Of a DNA stretch of 52,078 bases, positions 1 through 8,264 are shown piece after piece. The stretch comes from Fibrobacter succinogenes (lineage in GTDB: Bacteria; Fibrobacterota; Fibrobacteria; Fibrobacterales; Fibrobacteraceae). The stretch lies in NCBI GenBank assembly GCA_902791475.1, contig CADAWC010000034.1:1-52078 (forward strand), read 5' to 3'. Position numbers and translations under genes: made by a program. Numbering within the stretch: position 1 is the stretch's first letter; each line of letters opens with the position of its first letter. Below the pieces are notes generated by a model. The model was not told the DNA's origin and searched no databases. It was given only the letters and a program-made list of their open reading frames with translations.

Positions 1-615
1 GCGCTGCGGGAGCGGGATGTAGGTGTCGCAAGCGTCCATGAGTTCCATGATCTTGTCCTGGTATTCCGGATCGCCTTCGAGGGCCTTGAGTGCGGAACCG
101 CGGATGATCGGGGTGTTGTCGCCGTCAAAGTCATACTTGGACAGAAGTTCGCGGACTTCCATTTCGACGAGGTCGAGAATTTCGGCATCGTCAACCATGT
201 CGCACTTGTTCATGAACACGACGATCTTCGGCACGCCAACCTGGTGAGCGAGAAGGATGTGTTCGCGAGTCTGCGGCATCGGACCGTCAGTAGCGGCAAC
301 GACGAGGATAGCGCCGTCCATCTGAGCAGCACCAGTCACCATGTTCTTCACATAGTCAGCATGCCCCGGGCAGTCGACGTGTGCGTAGTGACGATTTGCA
401 GTGGTGTATTCCACGTGGGAGGTGTTGATCGTGATACCACGAGCCTTTTCTTCCGGAGCGTTGTCGATTTCATCGAAACGCTTTGCAGCGGCAAGACCCT
501 TAGCAGCAAGGGTGGTGCAGATTGCAGCGGTCAAAGTGGTTTTACCGTGGTCAACGTGGCCGATGGTGCCAATGTTGCAGTGCGGCTTGCTTCTGTCAAA
601 ATGTTCTTTTGCCAT
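1..615 (-). CDS. tuf: Elongation factor Tu, N-terminal part (3' end outside window)
   Basis: The minus strand from 615 reads [20 protein letters not shown] and continues with the P-loop GHVDHGKT, the switch-I segment [24 protein letters not shown] and the guanine-binding NKCD. These are the G1 to G4 motifs of the translation GTPase EF-Tu, which delivers aminoacyl-tRNA to the ribosome. 205 codons are present and the frame runs off the window edge, so roughly half of a normal ~395-residue protein is visible. The start at 613-615 is preceded by a GAGG ribosome-binding site. The region also carries plus-strand reading frames, which are shadows. Nothing looks broken. Confidence 0.97.
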   Translation of the reverse strand, partial: MAKEHFDRSKPHCNIGTIGHVDHGKTTLTAAICTTLAAKGLAAAKRFDEIDNAPEEKARGITINTSHVEYTTANRHYAHVDCPGHADYVKNMVTGAAQMDGAILVVAATDGPMPQTREHILLAHQVGVPKIVVFMNKCDMVDDAEILDLVEMEVRELLSKYDFDGDNTPIIRGSALKALEGDPEYQDKIMELMDACDTYIPLPQR

Positions 616-717
616 TTTTTCCTCTTCTTCAGCATCGCTTCAAGTTCAAGAGAACTACACGAGTTCTCCGTATTTTCGCAAAGCATAGGAAGCGGTACTC
701 TGCGAAATTGGAACACA

Positions 718-745
718 AATTTAATAAATGCTAGGTAATTTGCAA
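718..745 (-). promoter_or_regulatory. Candidate tuf promoter
   Basis: On the minus strand a TTGCAA (740-745) is followed after 16 bases by TAAATT (718-723), about 100 bases before the tuf start. The same -35 hexamer and spacing occur in the much better promoter at 51991-52018. The assignment is by pattern only. Confidence 0.3.
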
Positions 746-789
746 GTATTTTTCTTTTGAAATTACGCTAAAAATGCAGATTTTTGGAC

Positions 790-798
790 TTATCCACA
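790..798 (+). other. DnaA-box-like sequence TTATCCACA
   Basis: A perfect match to the consensus DnaA box lies between tuf and the first GH45 gene. A single isolated 9-mer is weak evidence for an origin; it may act in regulation or titration, or be chance in AT-rich DNA. Confidence 0.3.
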
Positions 799-1237
799 GT
801 TTTTCGGGGTGTTTTTGGAGCCTCGAAAACCCGCCCATTTTCTAGGATGGAAATGGCTTTTTTTGCTCAAAAATCAAAGGTTCAATATTTTATATCAACT
901 ATAAAACCAATTTTCCAACATTTTATCAACATTGCTCACAAACCCAACAAAAATCAATTCACAATCCGAGTTTTGCAATGTAAAAAGATTTTTACATTTA
1001 AAAATTTTACAAAGTTTTACCTTTTTCAGCCTCCCCAAGCCATTGACTTTCAATATTTTGAGTTTTTCCGTTCCATTCAGAATAACAGAAAAGACATCTT
1101 CAAAATCGTCCCTATCGACCACCGACAAGCTGCCAACGGCCACCAACTAATGTCCACTGACTAACGGCCAATGACCAAACTCTAAATTGTTCTACATCAC
1201 GATTATCACGTGAAAAGATTTTTTACAAGACATTATA

Positions 1238-1243
1238 TATAAT
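1238..1243 (+). promoter_or_regulatory. Candidate -10 element for the first GH45 gene
   Basis: TATAAT occurs 50 bases before the start codon in a TATA-rich stretch. No convincing -35 hexamer is seen at the right distance. A CACGTG palindrome just upstream (about 1207-1212) could be an operator, but this is speculative. Confidence 0.25.
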
Positions 1244-1292
1244 ATTGCTATCTTTAAGCAAAGGTGTTTGGGGATAATTTCGAGGAGCTTCT

Positions 1293-2981
1293 ATGAAATA
1301 CCCCCTTTTAAAGTCTCTGCTTTCGCTAGGGACCATTATTTTGGCTTGTTCGTGTTCAGATGATAAGTCGCCCAGCAACGGCGATTCCTCTATTATACCT
1401 TGTGAAGACGCTTTGTACTTGCCCGCAGAGGGCTATCTGATTTATACGAGTAACCAGAAAGTCACCGATCTTTCAGGAAACCAGATTGGAAAAATCGTCA
1501 TCGTTGGCGGTACAAACTACGTTATCGTCAAGGACATGGCGGGCACAAACCTGATCGACCAGTTGAACATCACCGACCACAGCAAAGTGACTCCCCTCGC
1601 CGGCGACCCAATCAGCTGCAACGTGGGCAAATCCGGTTCTCAGATTTCTACCTGCGAAGACGCTCGTCTCATGACCGCAGACAAGAACTACCTTATCTAC
1701 GCCGACGGTTCTGTGACAGATGAAACAGGCAATCCGATAGGTACTCTTGCACCGACCATGGATCCGACGCTTTTCAACATGGTAGACCTGTACGGCGCCC
1801 CCATCTTGAACAACATCAACCTCGCCCAGTATCCGCTCATTGCTGGCGACGGCATCCGTTACAAGATTACGGAACCCGCATACCGCTGGAAAGATGCAAC
1901 TGGCAACTACGTCATTTACAACAGCACGCTTGTGACAAACCCGGCAGGGAAAGTAATTGGCGTCATCGACTTTGCAACAGGTACAATATTCAATACCGAA
2001 TTGACCGCAGCGCTCACCGTAGTAGACATCGCTACATTGATGCAGCCCAAGTCCATCTTGCAGCTGAACTCCAAGTGCGTAGACTATGATGCTCCCGTTG
2101 TTTCTTCTTCAAGCACATATATTCCTCCTGTAAACAGTAGTTCTTCTGCTTATATCCCGCCTAATCCGGTCAGCAGCAGTTCCACTCCCAAGAGCAGCTC
2201 TTCCAAGCCAAAGAGCAGCAGCTCTGCACCTCCTCCAAGCAGCAGCTCTGCCGTCGTCACTAACAAGTGCCCGGCAATCAAGACTAAGAGTGGTGGCAAG
2301 AGCGGTTCCGGCTGGGCAACCCGTTATTGGGACTGCTGCAAGCCCCATTGCTCCTGGCCAGAACACGCACATGGCAACTATTCCAAGCAGTGCACCAACA
2401 AGGGACAGAACGAAAGCTCCGATTGGAGCGGCGGAAGCGTTTGTAGCGGCGGCGGTCTCATGACCTGCACAAGCCAGATTCCGTTTACAATTGATGGCTG
2501 TACCGAAATGGGCTTTGCATTCGCAGCTGTGCCTGCAAGCGATGGCGGCGACTGCGGCAAGTGCTACCAGCTTACATTCACAGGTAAGGGTAAATATTCG
2601 ACTGACGACAACCACAGATACATCAAGGGCAAGAAGCTCATCATCATGACAACAAACATCGGTGGTGACGTTCAGCAAGGCCAGTTCGATATCATGATTC
2701 CTGGTGGTGGCGTCGGCATGTTCAACGGCTGTTCTCAGATGGGCTGGGGCCCGCAGGGTGACCAGTATGGCGGTCTCCTCTCTGACTGCGAAAAGGAAAA
2801 GAACTACAAGCCGGCAGCAACATTGACCTGCCTCAAGGAAAAGTGCAACAGCGCATTCGGCAGCGACGCCAAGGCCAAGCAAGGCTGCTTGTTCCTCGCA
2901 GAATTCATGCACGGCGCAGGCAACCCGCTACACGATTATGTTGAAGTGGAATGCCCCGAAGTTCTCAAGTCCAAGTATTAA
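1293..2981 (+). CDS. GH45 endoglucanase, lipoprotein with triplicated N-terminal module
   Basis: Predicted secreted endo-beta-1,4-glucanase of 562 residues that hydrolyses cellulose by inversion. A lipoprotein signal ends near Cys19 (IILAC). Residues 40-260 contain three related ~70-residue units, each with a 'Y(L/V)IY...VT...G..IG' core around 48-66, 133-150 and 206-223. A Ser/Pro/Lys linker covers 270-320. The GH45 domain starts with WATRYWDCCKPHCSW, placing the catalytic base at Asp347, and continues to GQFDIMIPGGGVG with the catalytic acid at Asp466, as in fungal Cel45 enzymes. Many conserved cysteines are present. GAGGAG at 1282-1287 fixes the start. A second GH45 gene follows 215 bases downstream after a terminator, so the two are probably transcribed separately. 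The role of the repeated module is unknown. Confidence 0.93.
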   Translation: MKYPLLKSLLSLGTIILACSCSDDKSPSNGDSSIIPCEDALYLPAEGYLIYTSNQKVTDLSGNQIGKIVIVGGTNYVIVKDMAGTNLIDQLNITDHSKVTPLAGDPISCNVGKSGSQISTCEDARLMTADKNYLIYADGSVTDETGNPIGTLAPTMDPTLFNMVDLYGAPILNNINLAQYPLIAGDGIRYKITEPAYRWKDATGNYVIYNSTLVTNPAGKVIGVIDFATGTIFNTELTAALTVVDIATLMQPKSILQLNSKCVDYDAPVVSSSSTYIPPVNSSSSAYIPPNPVSSSSTPKSSSSKPKSSSSAPPPSSSSAVVTNKCPAIKTKSGGKSGSGWATRYWDCCKPHCSWPEHAHGNYSKQCTNKGQNESSDWSGGSVCSGGGLMTCTSQIPFTIDGCTEMGFAFAAVPASDGGDCGKCYQLTFTGKGKYSTDDNHRYIKGKKLIIMTTNIGGDVQQGQFDIMIPGGGVGMFNGCSQMGWGPQGDQYGGLLSDCEKEKNYKPAATLTCLKEKCNSAFGSDAKAKQGCLFLAEFMHGAGNPLHDYVEVECPEVLKSKY

Positions 2982-3002
2982 TTTAAAAGTCTAAATCGGA
3001 AC

Positions 3003-3036
3003 AAAACGCCCCAAAGCGGGGCGTTTTTCTTTTTTG
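3003..3036 (+). terminator. Rho-independent terminator after first GH45
   Basis: Stem AACGCCCC/GGGGCGTT (3005-3012, 3018-3025), five-base loop, then a T-rich run beginning at 3024. Confidence 0.85.
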
Positions 3037-3196
3037 TAAGTCTTTGATAATAAATAAGTTGTGCGTAAGTTCACAAAAACATATTGTATAGTTCTTTTTA
3101 CTCTTAATTACGAGCATTTTAGAGGATAAGATTTTATCTTTTAGCGCGGATGATTGGAATACAGGGTGTGATATATTTACAAGGGCTTATTATATC

Positions 3197-4852
3197 ATGA
3201 AGAATAAACTGTTTAAAACCCTCACAATTTTCGGGCTTTCCTTTATCGCATGGAACTGCTCCGATGACCCTGCATCTCCTTCGGGAGCAACCTCTGAATT
3301 GCCTGCTATCCAGCAAAAGCAGATGCTAGAAGTGGATCAGCAGAGCTGGTTGCTCAATACCGGAAGTCAAGTTTTCTTGATTGTACCCAACGGCACAGGC
3401 ACGTACACTGTCACGGATGCATTCAGCAATCCGGTCGGCACGTTCAATACGGCAACAAAGTCCATTTCAGACGCAGCCGGTAACACGACTGTTGTTAGCG
3501 TTGATCTTTCTTCACTCCCGATTGTCAATCCGGACAAGACCATCACCTACCCCGATGGTTCCAAGACCACTCTTACGGGTGAACCGATTTCGAGCGGCGT
3601 AACGGTAAATAGTTCCTCGGCAACCACTCCGGGTACCGTTGTTGTCTTGAGCAGCTCTTCTGTCTACAATCCGGGTACTCCGGCTGTGAGCTCCAGCTCC
3701 GCCAAAACATCGACCCCAGTTGCCTCTTCCTCTTCGCAGAAGACCCAGCAGCCTGTCGCAAGCTCCTCCTCGAAGCAACAGACCAACTCCGGCACCTCCG
3801 ACAAACAGTGCAATGGCCAGTGCTATGACAATGCTTCGGGCAAGTGCGTTGCCTATTACGATCAGCTGACCGGCTCCAAGGGCGAAAAATACGCCTACGA
3901 CAATGATTGCAAGGTAAACTGCTACTACGATCCTGAAAATAAGAATTGCCAGAACATGACCGGCTCTACACCTTCTCAGCAGCCGAAGTCCAGCTCTAGC
4001 GTGAAGTCTTCTTCTTCACAGCAACAGCAGCAGGCAAAATCTTCTTCGTCTCAGCAGCAGCAACAGCCGAAGTCCTCCAGCAGCCAGCCGAAATCTTCGT
4101 CTAGCCAGCAGCAACAGCAGAACAACCCCAACGCTTCCGCCGAAGAAGCCAAGTACCTCAATGCAGGCGCCGGTGGACAGCAGGGCTTTGCCACCCGTTA
4201 CTGGGACTGCTGCATGCCTCACTGCTCCTGGCCGGAACACGGCGGCGCTGCCAAAACCTGCGATGCCAAGGGCAAGACCCCGATCGGCAACACCAACGGA
4301 AGCATCTGCTCCGGCGGCCAGGGCACCACTTGCACAAGCCAGATTCCTATAATCGTGAGCGACAAGCTCGCCTACGCATTCGCAGCAACTCCGGGTAACG
4401 ACGCCACATGTGGCAAGTGCTTCGCCCTCACCTTTACTGGTACCGGCAAGTACGAAACCAAGGCAAACCACAAGGCACTTGCAGGCAAGACTCTCGTCGT
4501 GATGGCATCGAACATCGGTTACGACGTACAGGGCGGCCAGTTCGACATCATGATCCCGGGTGGCGGATTCGGTGCATTTAATGGTTGCAGCCAGATGGGC
4601 TGGAACATCCCGAGCAACTCCACAACGTACGGCGGCCTCCTCTCCGACTGCGAAAAGGAAGTCGGATACAATGGCGACCTTTTGACCAAACGCAAGGAAT
4701 GCCTCACCAAGAAGTGCAACAGCGCTTTTGCTAGCGACACCCAGGCCAAGGAAGGCTGCCTCTTCCTCGCTACATGGATGGAAGCAGCAGGCAACCCGAA
4801 CCACACTTATAAGGAAGTTGAATGCCCGGCTGCTTTGAAGGCCAAATTCTAA
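3197..4852 (+). CDS. GH45 endoglucanase, lipoprotein with Ser/Gln linkers
   Basis: Second GH45 cellulase, 551 residues. The signal peptide ends at Cys21 in an atypical lipobox (AWNC) followed by SDD. Residues 45-135 look like a diverged copy of the module triplicated in the upstream paralogue. A Ser-rich linker at 137-200 is followed by a small six-Cys patch (205-251) and a second Ser/Gln linker (261-310) in which SSSS alternates with QQQQQ. The catalytic domain begins FATRYWDCCMPHCSW (Asp337) and contains GQFDIMIPGGGFG (Asp450). The catalytic halves of this protein and the upstream one are close, indicating tandem duplication with independent linker drift. A modest AAGGG lies 11 bases before the ATG. 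It has its own terminator. Confidence 0.92.
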   Translation: MKNKLFKTLTIFGLSFIAWNCSDDPASPSGATSELPAIQQKQMLEVDQQSWLLNTGSQVFLIVPNGTGTYTVTDAFSNPVGTFNTATKSISDAAGNTTVVSVDLSSLPIVNPDKTITYPDGSKTTLTGEPISSGVTVNSSSATTPGTVVVLSSSSVYNPGTPAVSSSSAKTSTPVASSSSQKTQQPVASSSSKQQTNSGTSDKQCNGQCYDNASGKCVAYYDQLTGSKGEKYAYDNDCKVNCYYDPENKNCQNMTGSTPSQQPKSSSSVKSSSSQQQQQAKSSSSQQQQQPKSSSSQPKSSSSQQQQQNNPNASAEEAKYLNAGAGGQQGFATRYWDCCMPHCSWPEHGGAAKTCDAKGKTPIGNTNGSICSGGQGTTCTSQIPIIVSDKLAYAFAATPGNDATCGKCFALTFTGTGKYETKANHKALAGKTLVVMASNIGYDVQGGQFDIMIPGGGFGAFNGCSQMGWNIPSNSTTYGGLLSDCEKEVGYNGDLLTKRKECLTKKCNSAFASDTQAKEGCLFLATWMEAAGNPNHTYKEVECPAALKAKF

Positions 4853-4895
4853 TCAAAAACGGCCAAAAGCGCTAAGCGTCATAGTCAAAACTTAT

Positions 4896-4926
4896 AGAAG
4901 CACCCTCTCAAAGGGTGCTTTTTTGA
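4896..4926 (+). terminator. Rho-independent terminator after second GH45
   Basis: Nine-base stem AAGCACCCT/AGGGTGCTT (4898-4906, 4912-4920), five-base loop, T run to 4924. Confidence 0.88.
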
Positions 4927-5018
4927 TTATGATTACATCGCTGAAATCCAAAAAATTTCTCGAAATTATGGAAACAATTGTTTGCACGATATTTTGGGGT
5001 AATTCATAACATTGGAGA

Positions 5019-5366
5019 ATGCGATATGACATTGATGTCATCCGAAAAGCTGAAATAGAACTTTTAGCACAGATGCAAGGGGCTACTTCGATTACGAAGA
5101 AAAAACTCGCTCTCGACAGCGGGATTAGCCGTCAGCACCTCGGTCTCGTCGCAAAAGGCAAACGCAACCTCTCCGTCAAATCATTTTGCGACCTTGCCGA
5201 TGCTTTCGGCTGTACAGCCACCGAACTGATGTCCAAGCTCGAAGCTTTAATGTTGGAACAAATACAGCTCCAGACGCCTGCCGCAGCCGACAAGGCCAAG
5301 GGCATAAACTATATCAATAAAGCTATTCTGGACAAAAACAATCCGAAAAATCCGCCCAAACTATAA
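5019..5366 (+). CDS. Small XRE-like helix-turn-helix regulator
   Basis: 115 residues. Residues 27-60 (KKKLALDSGISRQHLGLVAK and the following LSVKSFCDLADAFG) fit the five-helix XRE/HTH_3 DNA-binding fold: recognition helix around SRQHLGLV, then the 'L..la.alg.s..eL' tail. The C-terminal 35 residues are polar and probably disordered. The only purine-rich site, GGAGA at 5014-5018, touches the ATG at 5019, which is too close for normal spacing. A non-ATG start a few codons in is possible, or the message is weakly translated. No toxin partner is adjacent; htpX-like converges from the other strand 12 bases away. Target unknown. Confidence 0.75.
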   Translation: MRYDIDVIRKAEIELLAQMQGATSITKKKLALDSGISRQHLGLVAKGKRNLSVKSFCDLADAFGCTATELMSKLEALMLEQIQLQTPAAADKAKGINYINKAILDKNNPKNPPKL

Positions 5367-5378
5367 TCTCTGGCGCTT

Positions 5379-6431
5379 TTAGAATTGCTCAAGCAGCTGA
5401 ATGCGCTCAGGTGTATCCGGGTGCGTGCAGAACATGATGTTCGCCTTCGCGACCCAACCCTTTAATCCCATATTGTTATCGAATTCCTCATCCGGGTGGA
5501 TCACGTAAAGCTGTGCAATATCGTTACGCTGCACCGACATGAGCCCTGGGTCGTTGGAAATCTTCCGCAGCGCAGAAGCAAGCGCCAAGGGGTCGCCACA
5601 AAGCTCGGCACCGCCGGCATCGGCAACGTACTCGCGCTTACGGGAAATGGCAAGGCGAGTGAACCAAGTGAAGACATAGCCGATAGAACTCCAGATAAAC
5701 ACAAGCAATAAAATCAGGAATAGATATATATCCGCACGACCGCTGTTACGGTTGCGTCTAGAAGAACGACGCGGAGAACTAATAATCGCACTCATCAATT
5801 TCAAGGAAACCGTCTGAATCGTCGCAAAAATCCCCACGAACACAATGCACACCACCATGAGGCGCGTATCGCGATTCTTGATATGCGTAAGCTCGTGACC
5901 CACAACCGCCGAAAGCTCCCTGTCATCCAGCTTTTCGATAAGGCCAGTCGTAAGCGTAATCGTAAACGAAGGAATGTCGACACCGCTTGCAAAGGCATTC
6001 ATTCCCGAATCCTCGACAATGTTGATTTGCGGCATCTCGATGCCGCCAGCAATGCAGAGGTTTTCGACAATGTTGTAGACACGCAAGTTCTCTTTGCGCT
6101 CGAGAGGCTTTGCATGAGTTGCATGACGTATGATGGCAGTATTCGCGCAATAGGCGATAATGAACCACACGCCCACAATTTGTAGCGTGTAAGGAATTAC
6201 GACCTTAAAGGAATGCCATATTTCGGGCCAGTGAAAAGTCCCATAATTTGTTCGCGACGAATGATCCGCTGGGCAGCCTCCCCCGACAAAATCGCAGAGA
6301 ATTCCGAAAAAATCAAGACCCAAAATAACAAGGAGCACCATCCCCAGCAAAATCACCGGGAACATGAAAAGCAGAATCACCGTGTTGCGGTTATTCCGCC
6401 AAATCTGGGTTTGGAGACCAACGTATTTCAT
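5379..6431 (-). CDS. htpX: HtpX-like M48 zinc metalloprotease (membrane)
   Basis: 350 residues. Membrane segments are visible at about 16-38, 77-95, 190-212 and 236-258. The zinc motif HELTH lies at 179-183 with the third ligand Glu267 in REYVADAGG (ExxxD). NAFASG just before the motif is typical of M48 enzymes. HtpX-type proteases degrade damaged inner-membrane proteins. lemA lies 85 bases upstream on the same strand, the usual lemA-htpX pairing, but the gap here is filled by a short repeat hairpin. C-terminal THPDTPERI matches the family's closing motif. The symbol is by family resemblance, not proven orthology. Confidence 0.88.
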   Translation of the reverse strand: MKYVGLQTQIWRNNRNTVILLFMFPVILLGMVLLVILGLDFFGILCDFVGGGCPADHSSRTNYGTFHWPEIWHSFKVVIPYTLQIVGVWFIIAYCANTAIIRHATHAKPLERKENLRVYNIVENLCIAGGIEMPQINIVEDSGMNAFASGVDIPSFTITLTTGLIEKLDDRELSAVVGHELTHIKNRDTRLMVVCIVFVGIFATIQTVSLKLMSAIISSPRRSSRRNRNSGRADIYLFLILLLVFIWSSIGYVFTWFTRLAISRKREYVADAGGAELCGDPLALASALRKISNDPGLMSVQRNDIAQLYVIHPDEEFDNNMGLKGWVAKANIMFCTHPDTPERIQLLEQF

Positions 6432-6448
6432 TTAGATCCGCTTCACTT

Positions 6449-6520
6449 GAGACGAAAGACGAGAGAAAAAATTCTTTAGTCTCTCGTCTGTAGGACCAAA
6501 GGTCCGTTCTCTCGTCTAGA
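6449..6520. repeat. ACGAGAG-type repeat between lemA and htpX-like
   Basis: Arms built of (A)GACGAGAG units at 6449-6466 and inverted CTCTCGTCT at 6480-6489 and 6509-6517 surround a small hairpin, GGACC-AAA-GGTCC (6493-6505). The right edge coincides with the lemA stop codon (TAG, 6516-6518). The same unit is found inside five genes of this window. Confidence 0.8.
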
Positions 6521-7073
6521 ATCGCACCTCAGGGGCCTTTTCGAGCGTAGCCCTATTCTCGACCGCCTCGTACATGGCAGCACGGGTAAAGTGGAACATG
6601 CCAGCAATGATGTTGCTCGGGAAGACTTCGCAAGCGTTGTTGTATTCGCGCGTCGAGGAGTTGAAGAAGCGGCGGGCAGCGGCAAGCTTGTTCTCGATAT
6701 CTGCAAGTTCCGTCTGCAACTGCAAGAAGTTCTGGTTCGCCTTGAGTTCCGGGTAAGCCTCGAGCGAAACGCGGAGCCCCGCAAGCGCACCGGACAGAGC
6801 CTTGTCGGCAGCAACCTTTTCATCGATAGTCGTTGCACTCATAGCGGCAGCACGTGCGGCAGTCACTTTCTCGAGCACGTCCTTTTCGTGTGTGGCATAG
6901 CCCTTCACCGTCGAAACAAGCTGCGGAACAAGGTCATAACGCTGCTTGAGCTGCACATCGATATTCGCGAACGCATTTTCGCGATTGTTGCGGAGCTTCA
7001 CAAGCCCGTTGTACATGGAAATGAACACAGCGATGACGATGAAAATGACTGCGACTACGATAACTACGGTCAT
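6516..7073 (-). CDS. lemA: LemA family membrane-anchored protein
   Basis: 185 residues from the ATG at 7071-7073, which has AGGAGA directly upstream; a longer frame starting at 7148 has no ribosome site. A single N-terminal membrane helix (about 2-22) is followed by MYNGLVKLRNNRENAFANID and QRYDLVPQLVSTVKGYA, the hallmark of LemA proteins, which form a long coiled helical bundle outside the membrane. The function of the family is unclear; association with HtpX-type proteases is common and is seen here. A paralogue lies at 29983-30588. Confidence 0.88.
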   Translation of the reverse strand: MTVVIVVAVIFIVIAVFISMYNGLVKLRNNRENAFANIDVQLKQRYDLVPQLVSTVKGYATHEKDVLEKVTAARAAAMSATTIDEKVAADKALSGALAGLRVSLEAYPELKANQNFLQLQTELADIENKLAAARRFFNSSTREYNNACEVFPSNIIAGMFHFTRAAMYEAVENRATLEKAPEVRF

Positions 7074-7176
7074 AAAATCTCCTTTCTTCTTGTGGAAATA
7101 ATATACATAAAAACAAGAAGAAAAAGAAAGCCCACGGAAGATATCCATGGACTTTAAATTCGTGATTTAATTTAAG

Positions 7177-8121
7177 TTATTTACTTTGGGCGCGAACGGC
7201 TTCAGGATCAGGCTTGGTGTCCTCAAGCAGGCGGTCCGCCCATTCGTCCCAGAACTTGCAGCGTTCGCCTTCGAGCTTCATCTTCGCAAACTTCACCGGT
7301 TCCGTTTCGACGGCGAGCGTCACCACGGATTCCTTGTATGCCTGCGGAAGCCCTGCGACATGTGCCATGCGCTTCTTGAGTTCCGCGACAGTCGCATCGA
7401 GAATATCGACTTCAAAACGCCTTTCAATGTAACGGCGAGTGATGAACCCGAGCGACATGAAGTAATCACCCTGATTGCCTTCGGCAAGGTAATTCTTGTT
7501 GCGCAGATTCTTGAGAGCAAGCACGGCTTCTTCGTACGGCGGGAGCTGCGGAGCTTCACCGCGCTTTGCAAATTTCTTGTGCAGGAACCAGCCAAGGAAT
7601 ACGAGCAAAGCAACACCAAGTACAGCGAGCAATACATAAAGCCACTGCGGGAGTCTCGGGTCGCTCAGCGGATCTTCCACTTCGAGGATGTCCGTTTCTT
7701 CGCCAGTCGTGCGGTTAGAAACCTTGACCGCAACCGGGTCCGTATGCGTCTTGACCGTATCCGTACCGACAACGGCATTCACTTCTTGCGGAGCAATCAA
7801 AAAGTCGCCACTCACAAATGTATTGAGCGTTGCAAGCCATGTAAACTTCGCCGTACCTTTGGGCATGCCTTCGGTAATTTTTTCATTCTTCATTTCCTTG
7901 ACTTCAAAGCTGCCAAGGTTCCCGACAAAGCTCGGCAAATCGACAATCGCATTTTCAGGCGCCGTGACCTGGATTTCGTAATTGAACTTGTCGCCGATAA
8001 AGACCTGTGCGTTATCGACATTTGCCTTGACCGTCAAGTCAAAAGCATTAGCAGAAACAACTAAAAGTAACGCAAGCGAAAAAAGGAATTTGAAACTTTT
8101 CAATGAAGTAAAACGAGACAT
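7177..8121 (-). CDS. BatD-like membrane protein
   Basis: 314 residues from the ATG at 8119-8121, preceded by GAGG at six bases. A signal peptide ends around NAFA (residue 27). Residues 30-140 form a beta-rich domain with the 'v.v.a.vd...v.iGd.f.y.i.v.ap' pattern seen at the start of BatD/oxygen-tolerance proteins. A membrane helix follows at about 160-180 (LYVLLAVLGVALLVFLGWFL), and then a cytoplasmic helical region that includes GDYFMSLGFITRRYIERRFE, as in DUF4381-like tails. Such proteins usually accompany MoxR-type ATPase and vWA proteins, which are absent here. It lies between two peptidase genes. Function unknown. Confidence 0.65.
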   Translation of the reverse strand: MSRFTSLKSFKFLFSLALLLVVSANAFDLTVKANVDNAQVFIGDKFNYEIQVTAPENAIVDLPSFVGNLGSFEVKEMKNEKITEGMPKGTAKFTWLATLNTFVSGDFLIAPQEVNAVVGTDTVKTHTDPVAVKVSNRTTGEETDILEVEDPLSDPRLPQWLYVLLAVLGVALLVFLGWFLHKKFAKRGEAPQLPPYEEAVLALKNLRNKNYLAEGNQGDYFMSLGFITRRYIERRFEVDILDATVAELKKRMAHVAGLPQAYKESVVTLAVETEPVKFAKMKLEGERCKFWDEWADRLLEDTKPDPEAVRAQSK

Positions 8122-8173
8122 CTTAAACCTCAAAAGGGAATATACAAAAAATTGAAACTGTAAAGTAATAGGA

Positions 8174-8252
8174 GATGCCCGATCATCCCCGTCATCCCCG
8201 TCAAGCGAGGACAGGCGCGAGGACAGGCGCGAGGACAGGCGTCGGGCATGAC
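8174..8252. repeat. GATGCCCGA palindrome with tandem GCGAGGACAG units
   Basis: Outer arms GATGCCCGA and TCGGGCAT enclose 'catccccgtcatccccgtca' and three tandem copies of a GCGAGGACAG-type decamer. A second copy with two units and different outer arms lies at 30641-30706. Confidence 0.75.
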
Positions 8253-8264
8253 AAAAAAAACGTC

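Larger units (their letters stand above)
616..1292. other. AT-rich intergenic region between divergent tuf and GH45 genes
   Basis: This 677-base gap holds the tuf promoter side, one perfect DnaA box, a related TTATCAACA near 922, and a degenerate stretch of repeated 'ccaactaa/cactgactaa' units at 1130-1165 resembling the TTAG-type repeats elsewhere in the window. I see no credible gene: the open frames here have no ribosome-binding site and a non-coding composition. Confidence 0.5.

Noticed and set aside
784..1164. 126-codon open frame upstream of the first GH45 gene
   Set aside because: AT-rich intergenic DNA, no ribosome site, Phe/Lys/Asn-biased composition and no recognisable motif.
1200..1220. 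CACGTG site upstream of the first GH45 as another parS
   Set aside because: Flanks do not match the parS arms (ATTAT/AAAAG); only the core hexamer is shared.
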